Below, piece after piece: positions 23,968 through 35,785 of a DNA stretch of 61,579 bases. Position 1 is the first letter of the stretch. Each line of letters opens with the position of its first letter. The translations under genes and the position numbers were made by a program. A model generated the notes under the pieces. That model saw only the letters and a program-made list of their open reading frames with translations. It was not told the DNA's origin and ran no database searches. This DNA is from Lactarius indigo (Eukaryota > Basidiomycota > Agaricomycetes > Russulales > Russulaceae). The DNA is taken from NCBI GenBank assembly GCA_025766275.1, contig JAFKAC010000215.1, forward strand, positions 1 through 61,579, written 5' to 3'.

Positions 23968-26900
23968 TCATGACATCGGTGCCGCGATCATTGATCTGCG
24001 TTTCGACGCAGCCGACAACGATCCCGTCGTCGACGATGCCGCAGTCGCGCGCGGCGACGGGCGCATCGTGTTCTCTTTTTCGTCCGACGTCGAGCGGTCC
24101 ACGTCAGACGACGACGACGGCGACGTGAGTTTCGCCTGGCGCAGCAGTTCCGTGCCCGACATCGACGACGGCCGCCGTAGCGCGGCGCGTGTCGCCGTCG
24201 TGGTGGTCGCTGTCGCTGGGGGCGGTGACTTGGCCGCCGCACGGCCAAATGTGGAGGACATGGAGGGCACTCGCGCGTGAGATACGCCAGTTGGGGAGGT
24301 CGTGGTGGAGAGCGATGCGCGCTTTCGGGCGGCGGGAGGTGGTCCCATCGAGCCCTCGACCGTGCGCGTCGGTTTGATGGTCGTTGGCGTCGGGACCTTG
24401 TTACTTGTGCTGCTGCTCGTCGGGGTTGTCGCGTTTATCCGGACGCTCTTGCCTAGGGTCGTGACGCGCGCAGTCGTCGAGGACACCTCGGGGGCTTTAC
24501 CCGCCTTCGACGACGTGTCTTTACTATCGTCGGAGAGGCGGGACGCAGGTCGCGATGTGTGACCTGGCGGAGAGAAGTTGCTCGACTCGCGACGGATATG
24601 GCCGACCTTGCCCGGCGCCGGAGTCGGGCCTGCCGTAGCTTTGACACTCATCCGGCGCTTCAACTAACAGTTTTGTCAGAACGAAGAGACGGGCGCAGAA
24701 CACAGATCAAGACTGACCAACTCGAGTTCCTGCTGCTTCGAATCCAGCGCGATGTTAAGGCCCTGCAGGTCTTCGCGGTCCCTATCGCGCTGCTTCTCCA
24801 TCTGTGCGATGTGGACTTCGCGATTCGCGCTCTCCGCCTGCAACTCGCGCACTTGTCTCCGCAGCTTTTCGAGCTCGGCATCGAGAGTGCCCACGCGCTC
24901 GCGCAGTGCGTCCGCGGCAACGTCGGCCTCACCCTTCCTTGAAACCGCGGCCTCTAACTCGGCCTGTGCGCTCTCTGCTCGCGCTGTGAGGTCCGCCAGT
25001 GCGCGGCGGTGTTCGTCAGCCGTGCGTGTCTGCTCACGCTTGAGCGTCGCGAGTTCAGAGCGCGCATCTTCGGCCTCGTCCTCGTGGGCAACGACGCGGT
25101 GGGCAAGCCCCTCAAGTTCGGTGTCGCGCTGGCGGATGTCCTGGTCGAGGCGTGCGACGCTGTCGTTGGCCGCTTTGAGTTCTTGTCGAAGTGACTCAGT
25201 GTTCGCCTCGTGTTCTTGGAGGGCGTTAGTGAGGTCGTCAGCGTGCTGACGCGATTCGGCTAACTCGGTCTCGAGCTGAAAATATGACTTGTCAAAAACG
25301 TTGCGCGCCAAACACAAAGGGGAAAGTCTACCTGAACTTTCTCGTGCTCGAGGTTCTCCTTTTCTGCAAAGACGACGTGGAGCGCGTTCTCTGCCTCCGA
25401 ACGGCGATTGTCTGCGTCGTTCCAGTCCAGCTCCATACTCTCGATTCTCGCCTCCAGTGCGATAAGTTCGCTTTGCAGCACGTTGCGTTCTTCTTTGAGC
25501 CGTGCCACACTCTCGCCTGTCTGCTCGGTGTTCTTCCACTGTGCCTCGAGTTCGTCACGCAGAACAGCCATCTCGTCCTCCTTCTTCGCCAAGGCTTTCG
25601 TCGCGTCTTCCGCTTCCTGGCGCAGCGCCTTGCGTTCTTCCTCCCACATCTCCTTCGCCCGCCGGTGGTGCTCATGCTCCTCGCTGACTGCCGCAACGGA
25701 TGCGATGCGTGACTCGTCGTTCATCTCCCCTACAGTGTTGAGCAGCTCGATCTGTTCTTGTGCAGTCCGGAGATCCTCCTGCAAGTCGTGCTCGACCTCG
25801 TCACGTTGACGGATCTCCTCGCGCAACTGGACGACTTCGTCTTCGAGCTGCTTGATCCTCGCCGGCGGGTCCAGGACGATGATGCTGTTCCTGACCAACT
25901 CGCCCTTCTCGCGCTCGAGGCCCGCGATCTGCCTGTGCAGCTGCCTCAGCGCCTCGCCGCTCGCTTCGTCCATGATGCTCCGCTCCACGCTCTCCTCACG
26001 GCTGCGGTCCACCTCTTCCTCGAGATTTCGGCACAGGCGTTCGAGTTCCTGGACCTTCTTCTTCCACCCGCGGACGACCCCCCGGCGCTTGTCGTTCTCC
26101 TTCTCGACCGTGTCGACTCGCTGGGTGAGGGCAGAGACGAGCGCATCACGCGCGCCAAGGTCAACCTCGTATTGAGCACACAGCTCCTGCTGAAGCGCGA
26201 GTTGTGTCCGCAGAGACCAAATCATGTCTTCCTCCTGGGAGGGTTTGCGCGCATGTCCGGGAAGAGCGGTAGGTGGCGACGGAGGAAGCAATGTGCCTGG
26301 CGTATAGAACGTCGTCGCGTTCGCGCGGAATGGATCAGGTTCGGTAGGTGGTGGAGATAGGTTCGAAGCACGGTCCGCGGAGGGTGTTGAATACAAAACA
26401 ACCGCCGCGGGGCTGAGATCATTGATGTCCGACTCGGGGTTCTTGCTCACTCGCGATAAGGTGTGGAACATAGACTCGCTTACCGCACGATTTCGACCTG
26501 GAGAAGGCTCGATCATGGGTGCGCTATCGAGAAGCCCCGATCCCTTCGGCATGGGACGGAAAACGGTCTGGCCAAAGCTGAATGAGTGACTCCGGTCGTG
26601 CATGGGTGCCTTTGAAGTCTCCATGGAGTGGTAGAGGGTCTGGTCTCCTTCCTTGGGTTTGGGCAATCTTGTGATCGTTGGAGACGACATCGGCTGCTGA
26701 GACACCTGCTCTGTGTCATCTTCCATGGACTGGTCGGTCTCGAAGATCTCTACGGCGTCATCGAGTAGCGGCGCCGCGGCATTAGCAGTAATAGGGGCCA
26801 GGTCTCGCTGTGACATGTCGAAGATGCTGGTGAACTCTGGTGGTGGTAACGGCATCATTGAACCAAGGGATTGGGCGACAATACTTGGTGAGCTTGGTGG

Positions 26901-27655
26901 AGATGAGGTGCTCTGCGCAGGTAAGAACAAATCTTGGGCACGAGCACGATGGCGGACGCGGGAACCTGAAGGTGAGAGTGCCGCTTGAGGATTTGCTTCG
27001 TTCACGCGCAGGTTGTCTGGGAGCGGGGATTCGCCCTGCTCGCTGGTCGCTGATCCGTCTGGTGTCATAACTTTGAATGCATCGCGGGAGAAGAATCGGA
27101 CGCTTTGGCCCGTAGCGGGAGTGTTGCGATCGCGGAGAATGGAGCGAAGAGAGCCGTACTTGCCGTCCATGGGCGTCTCCGGGCGTCTCGCAGTGTCGGT
27201 CGAAGGTCTTACTGAGTCTATTGGTGTCGCCCTCATTGAATCTGTGGTGTTGATGGAAACCTGAGACACTGGGAATCGCCCTGGTGAGCAGCAACGACGG
27301 TCTCGTGTGGGCTACGCTTACAGTTTGTATGGATGCTCATGTGGGATTTCACCTTCTTTGGGAGGCGCAACGGCAGCTTTAGCGCAGAAGAGATCTTCGA
27401 TGGTTCGCCATTGTCGTTCTTCCCGCTCCTTGATATCCGTCTGAGCACACCGTGTCGACTCCTTGATGGCGAGGCGGGTGGACTGGGTGCTGGAAAGGGG
27501 ACCTCTGTGGACCTGTTCTCGGCATCGTCGTCGTTGTGGAACACAGATAAATTGGGGTGTTGCTCGAGGACACTGGACATGACATCGGGGCTTGAGGGCT
27601 CTGTCTCCTCCATAGTAGGACGAGACTTGAGAGCATTGCTTAGTTTTGCCCACAT
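23968..27655 (-). CDS. Large coiled-coil protein, cytoskeletal/SPB type
   Basis: Four exons (27655-27322, 27268-25332, 25275-24718, 24663-23968) join in phase to 1174 residues. The first 400 residues are Ser/Pro-rich and disordered, with the notable segment YGSLRSILRDRNTPATG followed by QSVRFFSRDAFKVMTPD. From about residue 435 to 940 there is almost unbroken heptad-type sequence rich in Glu, Arg, Gln and Leu (QLEDEVVQLREEIRQRDE, LDAELEKLRRQVRELQ). The last 230 residues are basic and Ser/Thr/Pro-rich. The ATG at 27655 (MWAKLSNALK) is chosen because it begins the first conserved-looking stretch; the frame is open further upstream. Disorder, long coil and basic tail suggest a spindle-pole-body or microtubule-associated scaffold. 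No domain fixes that, so the function is unassigned. Confidence 0.85.
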
Positions 27656-27769
27656 GGTTGTTGTGAATGAAGGAGCGAATCGACGAGGTCGTCGTGGTTG
27701 TTGCAAGCTCAAGAAATCCGAATTAAAGTTGATGTTCGACTTGCAAGGAACGGTCATGTGATCGTGTTG

Positions 27770-29200
27770 CTATCGCGTAATGGTCACATGTTCACCTGTA
27801 CTACCCTGTGATCCCCTTTCCACAAACTCCATCTGTGAGGACACCCGATACTGCGCTAAAGCAGAAGACCCCGAATTAACGAGATCTTGCTTTGAAACCG
27901 TCACCAGGTGTAACACAATCCGTGTCGAGAGGACGCTGTGCAGGACCGTCTGGAGCCTAACGGCAAACAATCACTTTAGCACTGGCTAGGTATATTCGCA
28001 AGCTTACTGTGTCCCGCCAGCTCGCAATTGTGGAACCTTTCGGCCTATCAGCGAGACAGTTAATATGGTCGTGAGGACTAGGCTCACCTGTACTTGTAGC
28101 ACCAATCCGACGTTCAGAATACCCAGAACTATGGGCGCGGTGTCAACGTCCTTGAGGTCGGGCATACCGGATAAATTGACTTACGAAGCATGAAAACGAA
28201 ATACATCACTCCTGGCGAATCGCAAGTGTCAGCTAGCACTCCTAGTGGAGCGTAGGGACCGACCATCGAGCCAAAGTACGTCAAACAACCTTGATCTAAA
28301 TTGTTTGGGGATTCCTCTATAGTAACCCAAAATCTTGTACACAGTCAAAGCCAATACCACTGTGCGGTGTTAGCCACGACATCGAGCGCACCGGGATGAT
28401 CGGACTGACCAGCTTCAAACACCATTACGACGAGATACGGGACGATCCACGCATGCTTCACCGCACTCGTCAGTACTTGACATTGCCGTACTCCTTGGAC
28501 GGTCCGAGCGGCGGACGGTGCCACTGACACAGATCGAAATTGTTGCTTAGTGCGAAATCGAACTACGTACCAACTGTCGTGACAATGTCCCGCTCAATTA
28601 TCACGATTGCTGTTGCAACACAGGCCTTTGAACCATCTCCGTCGGTCAACACGCCACGGACGTAAAAAAAAAGAGCCTGCAACCGTACGGTAGCCAGAAC
28701 AGCCAGAAACACCAGCATCGGGCGGCTCCTCTCCCATATGGCCCACGTTCTCGTCGCAAGTATGACTACAAAAGTTGTGTAACGCGTCGTCGATTCGGGA
28801 ATATTAAGACGTTTTTGCTCACGCTCTGAGCATAGGACAGTGACAAGGCGCAGACACGTCGTGACCTTGTCTATTTTGACCGTTGGCTACCCCCACCTGA
28901 TCATCGGTCTCTCGCTCTTGTCAATGCAGAGTCTCACGGCGCACCGGAAGGAGATCCACAATGGCACACGCGAGTGCCGGGTACCGCGCCAGCGCAAATA
29001 ATACACGGGTATAGGTGATCCTTTCTCGGCGCCATAGGAATCCAAGCTGTCTCGACGAGCGCGTTGAGAACCCTTAACAGGCATTCATAGGGCCGCGGCG
29101 CACCTCATCGTTACTTGTCAGCGCCCAGTCATAAAACTGCAACGCATCGATGAGCGTCGCGCTGATCGACTCAAAAAAAAATAATTCGCGACTCACGATC
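27770..29200 (-). CDS. DUF6533-type integral membrane protein, many small exons
   Basis: No long frame exists, but at least ten exons join in phase: one ending at 29104 (YDWALTSNDE), then 29046-28945, 28886-28823, 28765-28689, 28625-28571, 28523-28410, 28359-28264, 28211-28185, 28128-28088. Every intron is GT-AG and 44-75 bases long. The product reads as a multi-pass membrane protein with the family's landmarks: a YDxxLTxxxE opening, LILATRTWAIWERSRPML in the middle, FEAVVLALTVYKILGYYRG later, then GVMYFVFMLLLGILNVGLVL. Correct phase through so many junctions argues for a live or very recently live gene. Two ends are unresolved: no ATG is evident before 29190, and the last exon (ending at 27770, HSVLSTRIVLHL) is one base out of phase with any acceptor I can find. 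The function of this family is unknown. Confidence 0.62.
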
Positions 29201-29977
29201 AGCGCTGCGCTCGCCACTGATCGTCGAGGAAGTCAGAAATTCTCTCTCGCTAAGTGAAACGGGGTGAAGTCCTCATACCCGCAATATCCTGTGTGTACAC
29301 CAGTCAGCACGCATGACGCCGCCGGCACGCGCTGTACGTACCGAGGTGAGGCGCCATCCCGTAAGACATCTATACAGCTGCTCCAGCGCCGTACCAGGGG
29401 CCTCACCTGACATTGAATCGTGGCAAAATTCCCGCGTGGGTGTGGAGCAACGTGTGTGAAGTAGTAGCTGGAAGGTGCCGGTAAAGGAAGATGACGTATC
29501 CCCGTAGAAGGATAGTGTAACGTACTGTGGACGGTGGTTACAGCACTAGCGTTAAGACCGCCAGATGAAGAGTCTGAGGCATTCCCCGGCGCCCTGAACT
29601 TGCCCTTTTGTACGCTGGCCTGCGGATGTAGGGCGTGCGATCTGATCAAGAATAGCCAGGTGTTTTACATTTCCGTACTTCGAATTATGAAGATCGCAGC
29701 AGCGTTGATATTGCCATCACACAACTTCACACGGTTGACTGATAAGCTAGAGTGCTGCCTAGGGCATCCTTCCCAGGCGAACCATACGTGGGACAAGGTC
29801 TGAGCGCTGTACGATTTCGATGCACTTAGCCTTCATAACCGGTTGCCATCCTGATAGGACTACTGGGGAAGCCTTTCATTATCGGAGGAAGGGGGTACTA
29901 CTGTACCTACAACACCAGGTTTATTTATTCACGCCTGCTTCTACACACCAACGTACACGACATGTTTTCATTCGTAC
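29201..29977. other. Intergenic stretch, no clear gene
   Basis: A minus-strand frame at 29233-29649 (138 residues) is open but compositionally ordinary and matches nothing I know. It could hold the missing 5' exon of the DUF6533 gene. The part next to 29978 is the probable 3' untranslated region of the malate dehydrogenase gene. Confidence 0.4.
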
Positions 29978-31446
29978 CTATACCTTTGCGGGAGGAGGCG
30001 CCTTTTGGAAAGTGGCGCCCTACATCACGGATCAACCAATTGCGTCAAAGAGAACACCGATAAGAGCTCACCTTCTCGATGTTGGTCGTGAGTTCGGGGA
30101 CGGCCGCGGCGATGAGGTCCTGCTCGTATTTGGTCAACTTGCCCAGAGGAATGATCTTCTCGACACCGTTGGGCTATCGCGGGTGATTAGGTCGAGGGGC
30201 GACGTGAAGGGGACGGTGCGTAACTCACCCCAATCTCGACGTTCGTCGAGAAGTAATCTAGCTCCTTGCCGATTTCTCCCTTCAACACGGCCCCGCCTAC
30301 CTCGTCTGCGCTGAGGTGGACATAACTGGGGGCGACGAGCCCCTTCTTGCCTGCGAGGGCATCGATGACCTTGGCGGCGAACTCGGCGCCAGCGTATGCC
30401 ATGGAGAGCGTTGCGGATCCGGCACCGTCTTTTGCTTTGACGACCTCGTCACCACCAAACTGGATGCGTGTCGTGAGCGCCTCCAACTTTTCAGTGGCAA
30501 AGCCAGAAGGGAGTGGGTGGGACGACTGAGAAAGGAGGGGTACGATCTGCAGCACGGGCGTTAGCGGGGGTCAACAAAAACAATCGATCCAGCGTACGGT
30601 GACACCGGAGTGACCTCCAACCACGGGCACGACAACATCGGGAGACTTGGAGAGATCGCCAATGATCTCAGCGACAAAAGTTGATGCGCGGACGACATCC
30701 AAGGTGGTTACACCGAACAGCCTGATGGAATCAGCGCCAATCGTCCCGGGTGAGGTAAGCGGAGAACATACCGCTTGGGGTTGAAAACACCGTGTTTCTT
30801 GAAAACCTCGGCGACGATGGGGACTGTGGAGTTGACGGGGTTGGAAATGACAAGGACGAATGCCTTGGGGGCTGTCGTGGCGATGCCAACGGCCAAGTCA
30901 TGAACGATGCCGGCATTGATCTAGCTGAGGTCAGGTTTTATCACCACTGTTTCTAATCGCGCTTACCTTGAAGAGATCATCTCTTTAGATAATCGCATTT
31001 TAGTCATCGCTACAGAATTTGGGGCAAAAACTCACCGAGTCATCTAGGAGAGACACAAGTCAGCGCAATCTATGTATCAGTGGACGGTACGCACTCCTGG
31101 CTTGCGGGGAACGCCAGCAGGAATTACAACGATATCGGCACCCTTGAGAGTCTTTGCAAGACCGTCATCTGGGGGAAGGTAACCCTCGACCTTGGCCGGG
31201 GTTGCGATGTGAGAGAGGTCGGCTGCGACACCGGGTGTGTTGACGATATCATAGAGGCCGAGCTGGTGGATGTTTCAGCGTGTGTACGATCTGTGGGGAG
31301 ATCAAGTTACCTCGGTAACCCGGGGATTGGTTTTGAGCAGGAGGGCCAAAGGTTGGCCGATTCCACCTAGGACCGGGGATTGAGAGAGATTAGGGGGGAG
31401 AGCAGTATCACCGACCAGCAGCACCAAGAACGACAGCCTTGACCAT
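29978..31446 (-). CDS. Malate dehydrogenase (NAD), no presequence
   Basis: Ten exons join in phase to 337 residues: 31446-31416, 31366-31311, 31262-31095, 31043-31036, 30982-30967, 30920-30772, 30721-30598, 30546-30229, 30173-30072, 30019-29978. The chain starts [17 protein letters not shown], so the NAD-binding glycine motif lies at the very N-terminus and there is no targeting peptide, which suggests a cytosolic enzyme. Also present are the loop with catalytic arginines ([13 protein letters not shown]), [22 protein letters not shown] and the active-site [12 protein letters not shown]. It interconverts malate and oxaloacetate. Two exons are tiny: 8 bases (31043-31036) and 16 bases (30982-30967), together encoding only MTRDDLFK. 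That includes a catalytic arginine, so both must be spliced in. The C-terminus KAPPPAKV is a short non-typical tail. Confidence 0.95.
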
Positions 31447-31560
31447 TGTATGTATGTGATGGAGATCGCGAGTGTGATTCGAGCGAGGTTTTATAATCGG
31501 GGATGGTCATGTGATATTCCCGTGAGCTGGCAGACTCGGTTCGCTACCGGTGACACCCCA
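31447..31560. promoter_or_regulatory. Divergent promoter, malate dehydrogenase / PPR
   Basis: Only 114 bases separate the two start codons on opposite strands, so the transcription control of the metabolic gene and the mitochondrial RNA-binding gene must be shared or overlapping. The segment tttataatcgg at 31489-31499 is the only TATA-like sequence seen. Confidence 0.5.
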
Positions 31561-34254
31561 ATGTCTTCCTTGAGGACTGCCCTTCCATCCGGTCTACTCG
31601 ACTTGCTCGTCCTCAGAGTTTCCCCGCGATGCCCTCACAGGTGGCTCCAACACGCCGCTCTTACATCCCAGCCTCCGTCCACATGCCACGAACCGACTGT
31701 GGTTAGCTCGCGGTATGTAACCGGTTACCCCGCTCCTCTCACGTGTTTATGTCTCTTCTAGTGGAAGGAGGACCAGACGCCACGTCTTATCTGTTCCGAG
31801 CCGACCTTCTCTTGCCAACGAACTCGCGCAGAGAGTAGAGGCACTTGCTGTCACAATCGAAAAAGAGGTACGAGGCTTTTGACTTTTGGGAGATCTCCTT
31901 GACTCTTTGACACAGGAAGTACCACCCGACCTCACCTACCGCGAAGAAGAACTACTAGAGCTCTACGAAGACCTACTCGCCTTGCCCGATGACCAAACTA
32001 AAGTCACCCCGGCGCCCGTATCCACGGAAGAACAAGATAGAGCGGTCGTAGAGGCGATCGTGTCTCGACTGTCTCCCTCACCGTCTGCTCCATCCGACGC
32101 GCTCTCTGCTCTGCCAAACCAACGAGCAGAGTCTGACTCCCCGCTCATTCCCGTCCAAGCTCAGACCAGCTCCAGTGCAACACTACTGTATCGCGTCGCG
32201 CTCGATCTTTTAACCCCAATAATACAAGAGTTGGCGGCTATCCAGCACGCGCGTCCTTCGTCTGCGAATGACGTACCCCTAGCCCTGCTCTCAATGGAGG
32301 AATGGCAGTCACTCACACGACTTTGCGTGCGTACCTGCCGTCGCGATAAACTCATTATCGCTGAACGAAAGAAAATCTAGCTTGCTCACAACGATCCCCG
32401 CTCGGCTAAAACCGCTGTCGAACTCATGATGGTAGGCCCTTCACTCTTATACTAGGCGATTCGCTACTCACTTCTACCAAGGCGTCAGGGATAGAGCTGA
32501 TAGAAGAGCATGCCAACGACGTCATGAGGTGGTATGCCAAGAGAGGAGACGTCTTGGGTTGCGAGCAGTTTATGCAGACGTTCATAAAAGGTGCGTCCAC
32601 CCACCCACACTTCGCTCGTCTCCCTCAATCGCTTTCCCTAAGGTCCACTCACCGACAACCAGCGCCATTTACATATCAAGGCGCATGAAAAGAGCGTCCC
32701 CACTGGCACCATCCCCAACGACGCCCTTTCACTTCTTCATACTTACGAGAGCGCTGGGCAACCCGCGCCAATGACTGCTTATTCACGACTCATCGCTGCC
32801 CTCTTTCGCACCTCGTCCTCGAAAGCCCACGCGCAAGCCTGGGATCTCTTCGCGCACATGCGATACGTCGCACACCCACTGCCAGACGACGTCCTCTACA
32901 CGCAGATGATCCGCGCCTGCGGGTTACCCACCCCCGCCGAACCGGAGCGCGCGCTCGACCTATTCACCGAAATGACCGTCGATTGCGGGATCCCACCCAC
33001 CGCCGGCGCATACGACGCCGTGATCATCGCGTGCGCGCGCTCAGGCTCGAAGGTGTACGTGAACGAGGCATTTCGGCTGGCGAAGGAGATGCTCGACGCA
33101 CACCGCGATGCGCGGGGACGTGGGACATTCCACCCTGTTTCCCGGACGTTTGGGGCGCTGCTCGAAGGCGCGAAGCGTATTGGCGACTTGGGACGCACGC
33201 GCTGGATCCTCGCGGAAATGGTCGAGGTCGCGCGGCAGAACCCAGAGGTCGTCGTCGACGAACGTATCATGACGCACGTCTTTCACGCGTATGCGGCGTA
33301 CAAGCCCCCGTTCAGGCGTTCCATGGCTCCTTTAGTGGCGGACACCGCAGTACCACCTAGCCGCTCGGAAGAACCAATCGAGGAGACAGCGTCATCGTCA
33401 TCACCCGTCGAAACGGCGTCACCGCCCAGCTTCGCGCATTTGCCACCACAGAGCAGTGCCGAAGTACTCAACGAAGCGCGCGCGCTCTTTGCCCGCTTCT
33501 CGCGCTCGTCGTCGTTATCATCACAAACCGGCGCTGAGGCACTGCCCGCGCTCCCGGACGTACGCATCACGCCACGCCTGCTCAATGCGTACCTCTCAGT
33601 CCTGTACGCTCACGCGTCGCTCGAGTCGGCGCACGAGGCGTTCCGCACCGTCTTTGCGCAGGAGCGCCTGGTGAGAGACGGGTTCACGTTCGTCGAAGCC
33701 CTCGAGCGCTGCGCGCGCGAACATACCGTGTCCTCCGCCAGGGGTTTTGCGGAGGACGCGTGGCGCGAATGGGTCGGGCTCGAGAACTCGTCTCAGATCG
33801 TGAGCGTGCAACACATACAGCGTGCATATGCGGCGCGAATACGGATCCTCGCTCTGTAAGCATCCACCAGCGCAAATTTTACTTTTTTTTTTTTTTTGCT
33901 TATCTGTTGCCGATAAGGACGGGCCAGCTGGACGAGGCGCTCGGGTGCTTGCGCGCGTTTGTCGCGCGCTATCCTCCCCACAGCGTGCGCGCGGCGCCGC
34001 AACAGTGGGATATGCGCGCGACGCGCGTGTCGCTTGCGGATCGTGGGCGACCGCTCGTGAGGCTTACGACGCCGCTGGACGTGCAGGACGAGCGTGTGCC
34101 GCCATTGTTGACGTTTGCAGACATTGAGGTGCTGCACCACCGGCTCGTGGCGGTGGGCGACTCGCGCGGCGTGGCGCATGTCAAGTGGGTGTGCAAGGCT
34201 TACGAGGGCGCTTTGAGGAGAAGAAGAGAGGCTGCACTGCACATCAACTCTTAA
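31561..34254 (+). CDS. Mitochondrial pentatricopeptide (PPR) protein
   Basis: Seven exons (31561-31712, 31762-31867, 31916-32326, 32381-32431, 32482-32590, 32643-33855, 33918-34254) join in phase to 792 residues. The first 50 residues are rich in Arg, Ser and Leu with no acidic residues at the start (MSSLRTALPSGLL...), as in mitochondrial presequences. The middle carries PPR-like 35-residue units: MTAYSRLIAALFRTS, DVLYTQMIRACGLP followed by ALDLFTEM, GAYDAVIIACARSG followed by AFRLAKEM, and VSRTFGALLEGAKRIGDLG. A second block follows a disordered Ser-rich linker (RLLNAYLSVLYAHAS). Such proteins bind organellar RNA and act in its maturation or translation. The target RNA cannot be read from the sequence. 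The ATG at 31561 is the first one and immediately opens the presequence. Confidence 0.87.
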
Positions 34255-34670
34255 TCAGGGTAGGTGGGGTCGCGTACGGTCTCCTTGGGTGGGATAATCT
34301 GGCACAGATGGCTTGTTTTGGCTTCTACATTACAACACACATATCGAGGGCGCTTAATCCCCTACATTCGCGTAACTTCGAGAGCTGTTTACAGTATAGG
34401 GAAAACACGCGGTAAAGGGTCTGTGTTCTTCCATCGGGTGGCGCAAGGGTGTCACGGAATGGAACCAACCGGTGATAGTTTGAGTGCCAGATACATTATT
34501 AAATGGAGACAAGCGTATTGAAAGACAGGGGACAGTTTGAGGTATATCAAGCACACAAAACGGTTTCAAGAAGGGGCACAAAACATGGGATGAATAGATA
34601 GCGTTGGGGGTTTTGCGAGCCACAGCGAAGGGGATGGATGATGCGCAGGTTTGGGAATGAGGAGTAGGGG
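34255..34670. other. Convergent 3' spacer
   Basis: This lies between the stop codons of the PPR gene and the phosphopantetheinyl-transferase-like gene, which converge. It probably holds both 3' untranslated regions. No gene seen. Confidence 0.6.
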
Positions 34671-35785
34671 TTAATCGGTGAGCTTGGGAATGACGTTGGT
34701 CATTTGGTCGATGTTGATGAACTGGACCCAGGACTCGAGGTCCTTGTTGTTATCTTGCCACACGAACTTGGAGTCCTGCGTGCCGCGGAAGTGGGCCGTG
34801 ACGCACTGATAGCTCTCCTCGACGAGGATGCCGCGGCGCTGCACGCCAAGGTGCGCCTTGTACAGGCGGAACTCCCAGCCGGTGAGCGGCTGCCCATCGC
34901 CGCTGCACGTCTCCTCGGATATGTTGAACTCGAGCCGGGACCAATCAAAGCCGATCGGTTGCCCGATCGCCTTGATGTAGGCGGATTTGAGCGCCAGCAG
35001 GATGCACAGCCGGCGCAGCACGACCTCGTCGCCGAGGTTCGGCGCTAGGAAGGACATCTCGAGCCCTGTGAGCTAACGATGCGGGAGGAGTCAGGATGGG
35101 GTATATCGGGTGCGACGACGACACGCACCTTGTGCGATAGGGACTCTACGTAGGCGGAGACGGTGGCGTCGCGCGGCTCGACGGCGACTTGCTTGATCCC
35201 GAGGCCGATGTTGACGACCTCACGCTGCTTGCCCTGGACCATGACCATCCCGACGAGAGAACTCTCCCATGCGAGGTGGTAGCCGATCATCGACCGAAGA
35301 TGGTGTTCTGGGTTTACATGGTCCAGCATCTGGAAATAAAAACGTACGAGGTTTGTCGTTTCGTTTTAGAGAAAAATATTGTTTTGGGTGTACCTGCTCT
35401 ATCCAGTGCTTCCCGTTGTGCGTGCTGTGGTCCCGCCACCGGGCACGGGGTATTCGACGGTGCCTCATCATGAGAAGTGGCATCATTTGAGCGATTATTT
35501 GGCCTGCAGGTCGTAAATGGTTAAAAAAAAAATTGTGTGCGAGGACGGTCCGAGACGGAGAAAGGTCGAACGAACGTAGCGATTCGCCGGAGGATGGGTT
35601 TGCGGGGATGTTCTTCGCATGGGGGACGGTGTTGTGAATGAGTTCGTAACACTTTTCGTATTCCTTCAAGGGATTGATTGAATGGGGAAAGAAAAAAAAA
35701 TATATGGAAGAAATATTCCGAGACGGACCTCTGTGGTAACCTCGCGGTTGAGATAAAGCATCCAAACGAGAATGGGAGAGTTCAT
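34671..35785 (-). CDS. Phosphopantetheinyl-transferase-like protein, metal ligands lost
   Basis: Five exons (35785-35729, 35663-35576, 35503-35394, 35329-35129, 35072-34671) join in phase to 285 residues. Recognisable parts are an N-lobe with LLMMRHRRIPRARW and TAHNGK-like THNGKHW, and a C-lobe with LALKSAYIKAIGQPIGFDWS and ESWVQFINIDQM, as in fungal 4'-phosphopantetheinyl transferases of the Sfp/AASDHPPT type. Active enzymes hold magnesium with acidic residues in a G(I/V)D(x)E motif and in a W(x)xKEAYxK motif. Here the first reads LGIKQV (Lys at about residue 131) and the second LKSAY (Ser at about 182), and the usual NxSH(D) segment reads HLAWESS. The frame and splice phases are clean, so this is not an obvious pseudogene. 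It may be a non-catalytic paralogue. The ATG at 35785 is the first in the short exon 1 (MNSPILVWML). Confidence 0.78.

Noticed and set aside
29233..29649. 138-codon minus-strand frame as a first exon of the DUF6533 gene
   Set aside because: It has no membrane segments and no donor that joins in phase to the YDWALTSNDE exon; kept only as an open possibility.
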